From Chlamydiia bacterium (GTDB lineage Bacteria > Chlamydiota > Chlamydiia > Chlamydiales > Simkaniaceae): a stretch of 64,000 bases of DNA. The translations under genes were made by a program, and so were the position numbers. Under the pieces are notes generated by a model. It ran no database searches. It was given only the letters and a program-made list of their open reading frames with translations, and was not told the DNA's origin. The stretch covers positions 1 to 64,000 of the forward strand of contig JAJACH010000001.1 of assembly GCA_022601645.1 (NCBI GenBank), given 5' to 3'. Positions 48,337 to 57,005 of the stretch are shown one piece after another. Position 1 is the stretch's first letter. Every line of letters begins with the position of its first letter.

Positions 48337-49673
48337 CAACCAGAGAACACTGGGGGTCAAAACTCGGCTTCATTTTAGCAGCCGTTGGATCAGCCGTGGG
48401 CCTTGGAGTCCTCTGGAAATTCCCCTATACAGTCGGGCAAAATGGCGGTGGGATCTTCATTATTACGTATGCTCTTTGCCTGATTCTAGTCGGCATACCC
48501 GTCTTCATTGCAGAGCTCTTGATTGGACGAAAAACCCAAAGAGCCGCAGTTGGTGCCTTTTCCCTTTTAGCAAAGGGAAAAACCGGTTGGAAGATCGGAG
48601 GGTGGCTCGGTGTGATCTCCTCCTTCTTCATTATGAGCTTCTACTCCATTATTGCTGGGTGGGGGATGAGTTACGTTTTAATGAGCTTAACCGGCTTCTA
48701 CCAGCATATGTCACAGCACGAGATAGCCGATGCCTTTACGAGACTCTCCAAATCCGGGCAGATTACCCTTTTTTGGCACTTCCTCTTCACAATCATTACA
48801 ATGAGCATCGTTTTATCAGGCGTAAGGAAAGGGATCGAGTTTTGGTCAAAAATTATGACCCGTACCCTTTTTGTCCTCCTCGTTATTTTATTTCTCTATG
48901 CAACACAGCTTGATGGCTTTAAGCAAGCGTGCCATTTCATTTTCTACCCTGATGTAGGCAATTTTAGCTTTTCAAGCGCCTTGGAGGCGCTAGGTCTTGC
49001 GTTTTTCACCCTTAGTTTAGGCCAGGGGATCATGATCTCGTATGGCAGTTATATGAAAGATGACACAAACATCCCAAATATGACCTTTATTGTGGCCTTC
49101 TCGGTCATCATTGTTGCTGTTCTCGCGGCATTAACTGTTTTCCCTGTGGTTTTCACCTTCAACCTCTCACCAGAAGCTGGCACGGGGATGATCTTCCAAA
49201 CGCTTCCCTATCTCTTTGCTCAATTACCTGGCGCTCTTATCCTTTCCACCCTCTTTTTCATCCTGTTTGTCTTTACAGCGCTTACCTCTGCCATCCCCTT
49301 TGTCGAAGTTGTCGCCACAAACCTCATGGAGCTCCTCTCCTGGACACGCAAGCGCGCCGTCCTAACAGCCGCTACCTGCACTTTCCTCTTCGGGATCCCC
49401 TGTGCCCTTTCAGGCTCAGGCGACATGTTCCCCAACTGGATCAATATCTACGGCAAAACCTTTATCGAAACGATCGAATCGCTCGTCTTCATCTGGCTTG
49501 TTCCTATCGGCGGTCTTGTTACAGCGCTCTTTGCAGGCTGGGTGATCGACCAGACTGTCACCCGCGAGTCAATCCCCGGGAAACTCTACCCTGTCTGGCT
49601 CTTTTTTATGCGCTTTTTAATTCCACTGTTTATATTAGCGGTTATTTTAGAAAAGAGCGGTTTAATTACTTGA
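48333..49673 (+). CDS. Na+-dependent SNF-family (NSS) transporter, copy 3
   Basis: A 446-aa protein much closer to copy 2 than to copy 1: TREHWGSKLGFILAAVGSAV, KFPYTVGQNGGGIFIITY, AFFTLSLGQGIMISYGSYMK. The ATG lies inside the stop of copy 2 (ATGA). It was probably produced by tandem duplication. Substrate unknown. Confidence 0.92.
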   Translation: MTTREHWGSKLGFILAAVGSAVGLGVLWKFPYTVGQNGGGIFIITYALCLILVGIPVFIAELLIGRKTQRAAVGAFSLLAKGKTGWKIGGWLGVISSFFIMSFYSIIAGWGMSYVLMSLTGFYQHMSQHEIADAFTRLSKSGQITLFWHFLFTIITMSIVLSGVRKGIEFWSKIMTRTLFVLLVILFLYATQLDGFKQACHFIFYPDVGNFSFSSALEALGLAFFTLSLGQGIMISYGSYMKDDTNIPNMTFIVAFSVIIVAVLAALTVFPVVFTFNLSPEAGTGMIFQTLPYLFAQLPGALILSTLFFILFVFTALTSAIPFVEVVATNLMELLSWTRKRAVLTAATCTFLFGIPCALSGSGDMFPNWINIYGKTFIETIESLVFIWLVPIGGLVTALFAGWVIDQTVTRESIPGKLYPVWLFFMRFLIPLFILAVILEKSGLIT

Positions 49674-49704
49674 CATATCTCGTTATTTGAATTAGTTGTT
49701 AATT

Positions 49705-51276
49705 GTGAAGACTAAAAAACAATTAATTGCTTTTCCCCTTGTCCTGGCTTATTTGGTTTTGCTTTTAGGCCTTGTAGTTGTCTTGGGCTGGTACACAAAA
49801 ACTCTTGAGGTAATTCAGGTTTTTAATGGCTTTGTCCCAATGCAGTTCAATACAGCTCTAGGGTTTATCGCCATTGGACTCTCCTTGATTTTGTATTCCT
49901 ATGGCAAAAAGGGTGCTGCATTAGTCGTTGGGTGCATTCCTTTCTTGTTAGGAGGCTTAACAATTTTTGAATACCTGTTTAAACAAGACCTTGGAATTGA
50001 TGAGTTCTTTGTAAGGCACTATATTACGACAAGCTCATCTTCTCCTGGGAGAATGGCGCCATTTACAGCGATTGCCTTTATGCTGATAAGTCATGGGATT
50101 TTAGCACTAAATTGCTTTAAGTCATCCTTGAATAAAATTTGGTTGTCAGGCGCATTTGCATCTTTGGCTTTTGCTATAGGATTTGTGTCATTATTAGGGT
50201 ATCTTTTTGACATACAAGCAGCCTATGGGTGGTTAAACCTCACTCACATGGCGATTCATACTACAATTGGTTTTATATTGAGTTCAACCTCTCTCTATTT
50301 TTTAGTGGTAAAGGGGATTGGCAAACATGTACTTCGTATTTCTTTGGTCTTTTCGGCTCTTATGACGATTTTTCTTACAGAAATTCTGCTTTGGGAGCCC
50401 CTACGCACTCTGTCTAACGCAAAGATCATAGGTGTTTTTTCGCCGGAACAATTCCGAATATCCTTGATTAGTGTGTTTTTGATCTTACTGCTAGGTATTG
50501 CAATTTATTTGTACCGGGAAATTTTACGGATTTCGATTAACCTTGATCGATCGCGTATCCATGCTGAAGAAGATGCAGCAGGAAAAGAAATTCTCTTAAG
50601 ACACATTAGTCATGAGATTCGAAACCCCCTTCACGCAGCGCTTGGTCTACTTGGGTTAATTAAAGAAAATCCAAAAGGGGATAATCAAGAGTCTTTTGAT
50701 CGAGTTTATTCATCTTGCCATCACATATTACGTGTGATTGAAAATCTCTTAAGTATTACCCGTCGTGAGAGAGGGAAGCTTGAACTCGCCGAGCGCCCTT
50801 TTGATTTTGAGGATTGGACCAAAAGTGTTCACTCGATTTGTGAGGTGATCTCATCGCATTACAATCTAGACTTCCATTTTGATTCCAAAGGCAATGTCAC
50901 TCAACAGCTTGTAGGAGATTCTACGAAACTTTCACAAATCGTTTTTAATCTTTGCGATAATGCACTCAAATACACAAGCGCAGGGGAAATAAACGTACAT
51001 ATAGAAATTGAGCAACAACAAAATACAGCTCTTCTTACTATTCGCGTTATAGATACAGGAATCGGAATCCCAATTGATAAGCAGAAAAAAGTCTTCGAAT
51101 TTTTTGGTCGATCTGCAAATGAGCACCACCTTATGGGAGCTGGCTATGGCCTTGCCATTTGTAAAACCTATACCAACATGATGCAGGGTAAAATTTTCTT
51201 TGTCAGTGTTGTTGGCAAAGGAAGTACGTTTACTGTTCAAATTCCTTTGAGTATTTCCCAAGAGAATGCAGCATAA
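49705..51276 (+). CDS. Membrane sensor histidine kinase, second copy
   Basis: A paralogue of the kinase at 4524 (about 523 aa). The same multi-helix sensor carries MQFNTALGF, MAPFTAIAF and MAIHTTIGF. The H-box is RHISHEIRNPLHAALGL (phosphoacceptor in SHE), with N-box CDNALKYTS, G1 DTGIGIPID and G2 GAGYGLAICKTY. No response regulator is adjacent and no accessory sensor gene accompanies this copy. The start is uncertain: GTG 49705 is preferred, TTG 49696 possible. Confidence 0.88.
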   Translation: MKTKKQLIAFPLVLAYLVLLLGLVVVLGWYTKTLEVIQVFNGFVPMQFNTALGFIAIGLSLILYSYGKKGAALVVGCIPFLLGGLTIFEYLFKQDLGIDEFFVRHYITTSSSSPGRMAPFTAIAFMLISHGILALNCFKSSLNKIWLSGAFASLAFAIGFVSLLGYLFDIQAAYGWLNLTHMAIHTTIGFILSSTSLYFLVVKGIGKHVLRISLVFSALMTIFLTEILLWEPLRTLSNAKIIGVFSPEQFRISLISVFLILLLGIAIYLYREILRISINLDRSRIHAEEDAAGKEILLRHISHEIRNPLHAALGLLGLIKENPKGDNQESFDRVYSSCHHILRVIENLLSITRRERGKLELAERPFDFEDWTKSVHSICEVISSHYNLDFHFDSKGNVTQQLVGDSTKLSQIVFNLCDNALKYTSAGEINVHIEIEQQQNTALLTIRVIDTGIGIPIDKQKKVFEFFGRSANEHHLMGAGYGLAICKTYTNMMQGKIFFVSVVGKGSTFTVQIPLSISQENAA

Positions 51277-51317
51277 ACATTCACCTTTAAATCTTAACTT
51301 ATGGTACAATCTGTAGC

Positions 51318-51404
51318 GCAGGGGCCTCCCGAGTCGCACCCCACGAACTAGGTCAGGATCGGAAGATAGCAGCCTTAAGAGGGTAGTGCGTGTCGGGAGC
51401 CTGC
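51318..51404 (+). ncRNA. ffs: Signal recognition particle RNA (bacterial 4.5S type)
   Basis: GCAGG...CCTCCCGA at the 5' end pairs with TCGGGAGCCTGC at the 3' end to form the long stem. The apex has the Ffh-binding signature GGTCAGGATCGGAAGATAGC with the GGAA tetraloop and AGCAGCC. A TATGGTACAAT sequence 5-20 bases upstream may hold the -10 box. Together with Ffh it targets membrane proteins to the Sec translocon. Ends are approximate. Confidence 0.92.
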
Positions 51405-51423
51405 ATTTTCTCCACTAAATATT

Positions 51424-54411
51424 TTAATTGGTAAAAGCTTTTTTGAGTTCTTTGGTAACTTCTTGTTCAAAAAGTTCACCGCTTGGTGTCGGTTTGAGGA
51501 TGACCCGTTTGGAGGCTTTGCCCTGTTCCATGTAAAGCGTGTGTTTTTGGAATTTGAGGAAGGTGATTTTTTGGGCTTGGGCGGTGATCCGGATGCGGGT
51601 TAAGTGGTAGAGGAGGATGACTTGTTTTGGCGCTTTGCCGAAGCGGTCTTCGATTTCTTTTAGGATGTCGTCTGTTTGGGTGTGGGTAAGCGCATCGCCG
51701 AGGCGGTGGTAGAGTTCGATGCGAAGTGATGGTTCATGGATGTAGGTGCGGGGGATGGCGGCGTCAAAGGTGAATTCGATTTTTGTTTCGGTAAAGTCGG
51801 GGGAGAGTTCTTTTTTCAGGGCTGAGATGGCCTTTTTCAGAAGTTTACAGTAGAGGTGGAAGCCGATTGTAGTGACGTGACCGGATTGTTTGGTGCCGAG
51901 GATGTCACCGGCGCCACGGATTTCTAAGTCGCGCATGGCAAGTTTCATGCCACCGCCAAAGCCAGAGGTTTCAATGAGGGCTGTGAGGCGACGTCGAGCG
52001 ATTTCAGGGAGTTCGCGGTTTGTGGGTGTGAGGAAGTAGGCAAATGCGGGGCGGTTCCAGCGGCCAACGCGACCACGGAGTTGGTACAAGTCAGCGAGGC
52101 CGTAGGTGTCGGCGCGGTCGATTAAGATGGTGTTCGCATTGGGGATGTCGACGCCTGATTCGACGATGGTTGTGGCAACGAGAATTTGGGTTTCACCGGT
52201 TTTAAACGAGTGGAAGATTTCATCAATGCGGTCTGCGGGCATTTGTCCGTGAACAACGGCGATGCGGGCTATTGGGACGAGCTCAGCGAGTTCATTGGCG
52301 ATTCGATCGATGGATTCGACGCGGTTATGAATAAAGTAGACTTGGCCGTCGTGGGAGAGCTCGCGTTCGATGGCGTTTTTAATGAGCTGGGGATCACGGT
52401 CTGCCAGGATCGAGCGGATAGGGAGGCGGTCTTGGGGCGGTGTATTGATAACAGACATGTCTTTGGCGCCGACAAGAGAGAAGTAGAGGGTGCGTGGAAT
52501 GGGTGTGGCGGATAGGGTAATGCAGTCAACACCGGTTTTCATTCGTTTGAGGTGTTCTTTGGCGCGGACACCAAAACGTTGTTCTTCATCGATGACAATT
52601 AGGCCGAGGTTTTTAAAAAAGATATCTTTGGAGACGATGCGGTGGGTGCCGATGAGGATATCGATGGAGCCGGATTTTACGCCTTCGATGGTTTTTTTCG
52701 CTTCCTTTGGTTTAACAAAACGGGAAAGGACGCCAACACGAACTGGAAAGGAGGCCATCCGTTCGCGGATGGTTTCGTAGTGTTGCATAGCGAGGATAGT
52801 TGTCGGAACAAGAACAGCAACTTGCTTTCCCCCGTCGACAACAGCTTTAAATGCAGCGCGCATGGCAACTTCTGTTTTGCCGTAGCCGACATCTCCGCAG
52901 ATAAGGCGATCCATCGCTTTTTCGGTTGTCAGGTCGTTTTTGATCTCTTCGATGGCATTGACTTGGTCCATGGTTTCGACAAAGGGAAATTCTTCTTCGA
53001 ACATTTGCATGTCGTGGGAGTCAGGTGGATAGATGGATCCGCCCGTTACTTCACGCTCTGCTTGCCATTTGATCAAGTCTTGAGCGTAGCCGACGATAGC
53101 TTTTTCTGCTTTGACTTTGGCTTTTTGCCAGTTCTTGGTGCCGAGGGTGTGGATTTGCGGGGCCTCTTCGCCGGATCCAATGTAGCGGCTGATCAGGTGG
53201 GATTGCGCGAGGGGAGCGAAGAGTTTGGCGCCGCCTGCGTATTCGATCGCCATGAATTCGGTTTCTTGACCGAGGTGGTTTGTTTGCGTTTCGATGCCGA
53301 GGAATTTGCCGATGCCGTTGTGGAAGTGGACGACAAAATCACCGGGTTTGAGTTCGTGGAAGTCGGAGGGGGGAGTTTGGTAGGTGTTGCGCCACTTGCC
53401 GCGCGATACTTTGTGGCGGCCAGTGTATTCGCTGTAGGGATAGTAGACGGTGTTCTCGCGGATAAAACCCGAGGAGAGGTAGCCGTCATGGAAGATGGCG
53501 TTTGGAGGCGCAATTTTGCGCATCGCTTCAGTTTCGGCCTCGCCGCTTGCAACGATATGGACGGTTTTGTATTCGTGAAGGAGTTCTGGGGCTTGGACAG
53601 GAAAGAAGTTGTGGCGGATGCGCTTTGCTTGAAGGGGACGGTTAAACATTTCAAGCTCCTCTAAAAGGTGCTCGGAAAAATAAGTGCGCTCTTTTACTTT
53701 TCCCCAAAAGCGATCAAAGTCAAGGTCTTTAAGTGCGACGAAGTGGTCTTCGATTTTAAGAAGGTCTTCGAAGACGACATGAGGAGTGTCCAAGTAATCC
53801 ATGAGATAAGCTTCTTCGCTTTCTGCGGCTGGAGAGATGACAAGGTTTTCAGCTTTACCGGTCGACATTTGACGAATTGGATCAAAGGTACGGATCTCTT
53901 CAATTTCATCGCCGAAAAAGTCGATGCGATACGGGTCGAATGAAGAGACGGGGTAGAGGTCGATGATGCCGCCACGCACAGCGAACTCGCCTTTGTCAGC
54001 AACAACGGTTTCACGGCGGTAACCGAGCTTTTCTAAGATGGCGGGGATCTCATCAAAGGAGATCGTTTCGCCAACACTCCATTCGAGGAATTTGGTTTTT
54101 TTCCCTGGGACCGGTTGGAGAACAGCTTGCAAGGGAGCTAAGACGATTTTCTGCCCGCGCGTATTTAAGAGCGTGTGGAGGATTTCAAAGCGGCGCCCAA
54201 TAATGTCGGGGCTTGGCGAGATGTTTTCGCTCGGCAGCGTTTCCCAAGAGGGGAAATGGAAGACAGGACAGCTGGCGAAGAAACGGAGGTCTTCGTAAAG
54301 GCGCATGCTGTCTGTGATGACAAGAACAGTGTTGTCAATCTCAGCAATCAGTTTTGCTTTGGGACCGTCCCAAAGTTTTTCATAAAGAGGATAAGAAGGT
54401 TTCGAGGGCAT
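51424..54411 (-). CDS. mfd: Transcription-repair coupling factor Mfd
   Basis: DNA translocase (995 aa) that removes stalled RNA polymerase and recruits UvrA. It has a UvrB-like N-terminus (HFPSWETLPSE), an RNAP-interaction domain (LKPGDFVVHFHNGIGKFLG), a RecG-like helicase with Walker A GDVGYGKT, VIDEEQRFGV and TLSATPIPRTLYFS, the QLRGRVGRW motif and a C-terminal domain. E. coli Mfd is 1148 aa, so this is a shortened form. The start overlaps the end of alaS by 32 bases, as part of an alaS-mfd operon. Confidence 0.96.
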   Translation of the reverse strand: MPSKPSYPLYEKLWDGPKAKLIAEIDNTVLVITDSMRLYEDLRFFASCPVFHFPSWETLPSENISPSPDIIGRRFEILHTLLNTRGQKIVLAPLQAVLQPVPGKKTKFLEWSVGETISFDEIPAILEKLGYRRETVVADKGEFAVRGGIIDLYPVSSFDPYRIDFFGDEIEEIRTFDPIRQMSTGKAENLVISPAAESEEAYLMDYLDTPHVVFEDLLKIEDHFVALKDLDFDRFWGKVKERTYFSEHLLEELEMFNRPLQAKRIRHNFFPVQAPELLHEYKTVHIVASGEAETEAMRKIAPPNAIFHDGYLSSGFIRENTVYYPYSEYTGRHKVSRGKWRNTYQTPPSDFHELKPGDFVVHFHNGIGKFLGIETQTNHLGQETEFMAIEYAGGAKLFAPLAQSHLISRYIGSGEEAPQIHTLGTKNWQKAKVKAEKAIVGYAQDLIKWQAEREVTGGSIYPPDSHDMQMFEEEFPFVETMDQVNAIEEIKNDLTTEKAMDRLICGDVGYGKTEVAMRAAFKAVVDGGKQVAVLVPTTILAMQHYETIRERMASFPVRVGVLSRFVKPKEAKKTIEGVKSGSIDILIGTHRIVSKDIFFKNLGLIVIDEEQRFGVRAKEHLKRMKTGVDCITLSATPIPRTLYFSLVGAKDMSVINTPPQDRLPIRSILADRDPQLIKNAIERELSHDGQVYFIHNRVESIDRIANELAELVPIARIAVVHGQMPADRIDEIFHSFKTGETQILVATTIVESGVDIPNANTILIDRADTYGLADLYQLRGRVGRWNRPAFAYFLTPTNRELPEIARRRLTALIETSGFGGGMKLAMRDLEIRGAGDILGTKQSGHVTTIGFHLYCKLLKKAISALKKELSPDFTETKIEFTFDAAIPRTYIHEPSLRIELYHRLGDALTHTQTDDILKEIEDRFGKAPKQVILLYHLTRIRITAQAQKITFLKFQKHTLYMEQGKASKRVILKPTPSGELFEQEVTKELKKAFTN

Positions 54412-56950
54412 TATCTATTCCTGAGGGATCTTTTCCTCCCGCTTGGGCACTGTCTGGTTTTCCACCGCCTCCGCCTTGGATGAGCGGGCCGACTTTCTTA
54501 ATAAGGGCGTTAGCCTCTATGCCTTTTTTAACTAAGTCTTTGCTGACTTTAATCAACAGTTGGGCACGGCCGTCTTTTTCAAGGGCAAGGATCAAAGCGC
54601 CTGAGCCCATGTGCTCAAGAAGGTCGTTTGCTAGAGGGGCTAGCTCATCGGCTTCTACGCTCACCTTTTCAGCGAGCACTTTGTGTCCGTTCACTTCCTT
54701 GACACTGCTTAAAAGGGTCGTTTTTAAGTTTGCAAGTTCCGATTTCCTAAAAGCGCGCAGGGATTCTTTCATCTGCTTGTATTCTTCAAGGAGGCGATCA
54801 ACCCGCTCTTCGATTTTGGGTGTGGGAACACCGAGTTTGTCAGCAAGGGTGAAGATCCGTTGTTCTCCCTGATACATGATGGTTTCAGCATCGAGACCAA
54901 CAGCCGCTTCAATTCTGCGAACGCCTTTGGCAATACTCGATTCTTTTGCAATGCGAAAAAGACCGATCGTCCCGGCGTTATCTACGTGAACACCGCCGCA
55001 GAGCTCCTTGGAAAATCCGCCGATTGAAACAACGCGTACTTCATCGCCATACTTGTCGCCGAAAAATTGTTTAATGCTCGGATCTTTTTGCGCCTCGGCA
55101 TATGAGATGACTTTTTTATTCACCGCATTGTTTTCCCAGATTTTGCCGTTGACCATGCGCTCAACTTCGATGATTTGGTCGTGCGTGAGGGGCTTGTGGT
55201 GGTTAAAGTCAAAACGTAGACGCCTTGGTTCAACAAGCGAACCCGCTTGGCGAATATGGGAACCAAGAACTTCTTGGAGGGCCCAATGGAGGAGGTGGGT
55301 GGCAGTGTGATTGCGAGCAATCGCATCGCGACGTCTAAAGTCAATTTGTGTAAGAAGGGGTTCGCCAACCATAATAATGCCGCGTTCTAGTGTGCCAACA
55401 TGACCGATCACACCTGGAAAAGGGCTACGTGTGTCTTCAACTTTAAAGCGCGCATTTTGATGAGAGAGGTCTCCAATGTCGCCGATCTGACCACCTTTTT
55501 CTGCATAAAATGGAGTGCGGTCCAAAATGACCATCCCCTTTTGCCCAGATTCAAGCGTCTCGACAAACTTGCCGTCAGAAATAATCGCAATGACCGTTCC
55601 TTCGCCGTTTGTTTCTTCAAAACCGGTGTAGTGACAAGAGCCGTGCTTGTCGGCAAAGCCTTCAAAGAGGCTTTTTTGCGCCTTTTGATCGTCAACGTCG
55701 CGCGCCCCGCGCGAGCGCTCTTTTGCCTGCTCTTCCAAGATGCCAAACTGCTCTAGGTTTACTGAGAGATTGGCGTCCTTTGCAATGAGGAGAATTTCCT
55801 CTAAAGGAAAGCCGTAGGTGTCTTTGAGTTTGAAGGCATCATCTCCTGTGATCTCATGAGAGGTGTTTTCAATGACTTGGTTTAAGAGGTTGCCGCCCCG
55901 TTTTAGGGTACGGAAAAAGCTTTCTTCCTCAAGCGTCACAAGTTCTTCGATGCGCGCTTTTGAATCACTTAGTTCGTGGTAGGTCTCGCCCATTTCGGAG
56001 ATCAGTCTTGGAAGGAGTTTGGCGAGGAAGGGGTTGTTTAAACCGAGCAACTTACCGTAGCGCACAGCGCGTCGGAGGAGTTTTCGCAAAACATAACCGC
56101 GATCGACATTGCTTGGTGTTGCGCCATCGGCAATGGCAAAAGCAAGTGTGCGCATGTGGTCAGCAATCACGTGGAAAGCCGGTTGTCCCGCATACTTTTG
56201 CCCCGTAAGATTTTCGATTTCAGCAATCAAGTTGCGCAAGATATCAGTTTCAAAAACCGTATCGACGCCCATTTGCAACATCCGAATGCGCTCGAGTCCT
56301 GCACCCGTATCAATCGAAGGACGGGGGAGATCGTGCTTCTTGCCATTTTTGTCGCGATTGTATTGCATGAAGACGAGATTCCAATATTCTAAGTAGCGCT
56401 CATCGCCTTCAAACCGGTCACCGCGATCATACAAAAGCTCAGAACAAGGACCACAAGGACCTGTATCGCCCATCGACCAAAAATTGTCTTTCTCGCCAAG
56501 GCGGATGATTTGATCTTCAGGCAAATACTCTTGCCAAAGAGAGTAGGCTTCATCATCTGTTTGGAAAACAGAGGCCACAAGCTTTGACTTATCAAAGCCA
56601 AAAACATCGATGGAGATGTTCCAAGCAAACTCAATCGCCTCTTTTTTGAAGTAGTCACCAAAAGAAAAATTGCCAAGCATTTCAAAGAAAGTCATGTGGC
56701 GCGTTGTGTGCCCAACGTTATCAAGATCGTTGTGTTTGCCGCCAACACGCACACATTTTTGTGAGGTAACAGCGCGCGTGTAATCGCGCTTAGACTCACC
56801 TAGGAACACATCTTTAAACTGGTTCATGCCCGCGTTATTAAAGAGCAGTGTAGGGTCGTCATGAGGAACAACAGGGGCGGAGGGAACAATCGTATGTCCT
56901 GCGCTTTTAAACGCTTTCAAAAACTTATTTCTAATCTCATGCGTGCTCAT
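54380..56950 (-). CDS. alaS: Alanyl-tRNA synthetase
   Basis: A class II synthetase (856 aa from the ATG at 56950, MSTHEIRNKFLKAF). Aminoacylation-domain motifs include FNNAGMNQFKDVFLGE and RHMTFFEMLGNFSFGDYF. The editing domain has HTATHLLHWALQE and ELCGGVHVDNAG (zinc ligands). The C-terminal glycine-rich tail GGGGGKPDSAQAGG is typical. An open frame extends upstream to 57088 across the divergent tkt start, but the family N-terminus fits 56950. The 55-bp gap to tkt must hold divergent promoters. Confidence 0.96.
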   Translation of the reverse strand: MSTHEIRNKFLKAFKSAGHTIVPSAPVVPHDDPTLLFNNAGMNQFKDVFLGESKRDYTRAVTSQKCVRVGGKHNDLDNVGHTTRHMTFFEMLGNFSFGDYFKKEAIEFAWNISIDVFGFDKSKLVASVFQTDDEAYSLWQEYLPEDQIIRLGEKDNFWSMGDTGPCGPCSELLYDRGDRFEGDERYLEYWNLVFMQYNRDKNGKKHDLPRPSIDTGAGLERIRMLQMGVDTVFETDILRNLIAEIENLTGQKYAGQPAFHVIADHMRTLAFAIADGATPSNVDRGYVLRKLLRRAVRYGKLLGLNNPFLAKLLPRLISEMGETYHELSDSKARIEELVTLEEESFFRTLKRGGNLLNQVIENTSHEITGDDAFKLKDTYGFPLEEILLIAKDANLSVNLEQFGILEEQAKERSRGARDVDDQKAQKSLFEGFADKHGSCHYTGFEETNGEGTVIAIISDGKFVETLESGQKGMVILDRTPFYAEKGGQIGDIGDLSHQNARFKVEDTRSPFPGVIGHVGTLERGIIMVGEPLLTQIDFRRRDAIARNHTATHLLHWALQEVLGSHIRQAGSLVEPRRLRFDFNHHKPLTHDQIIEVERMVNGKIWENNAVNKKVISYAEAQKDPSIKQFFGDKYGDEVRVVSIGGFSKELCGGVHVDNAGTIGLFRIAKESSIAKGVRRIEAAVGLDAETIMYQGEQRIFTLADKLGVPTPKIEERVDRLLEEYKQMKESLRAFRKSELANLKTTLLSSVKEVNGHKVLAEKVSVEADELAPLANDLLEHMGSGALILALEKDGRAQLLIKVSKDLVKKGIEANALIKKVGPLIQGGGGGKPDSAQAGGKDPSGIDNALETFLSSL

Positions 56951-57005
56951 AAATCCCTGATCTTGTATAAGAGTGGTTAAACTATTAGTGAGGAGATTAC
57001 CATAA

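Noticed and set aside
52642-53664. A 340-codon open frame on the plus strand inside mfd
   Set aside because: It is antisense to a region of Mfd with clear helicase and RNAP-binding motifs, lacks any domain, and arises from the G/T-rich complement of Mfd codons.
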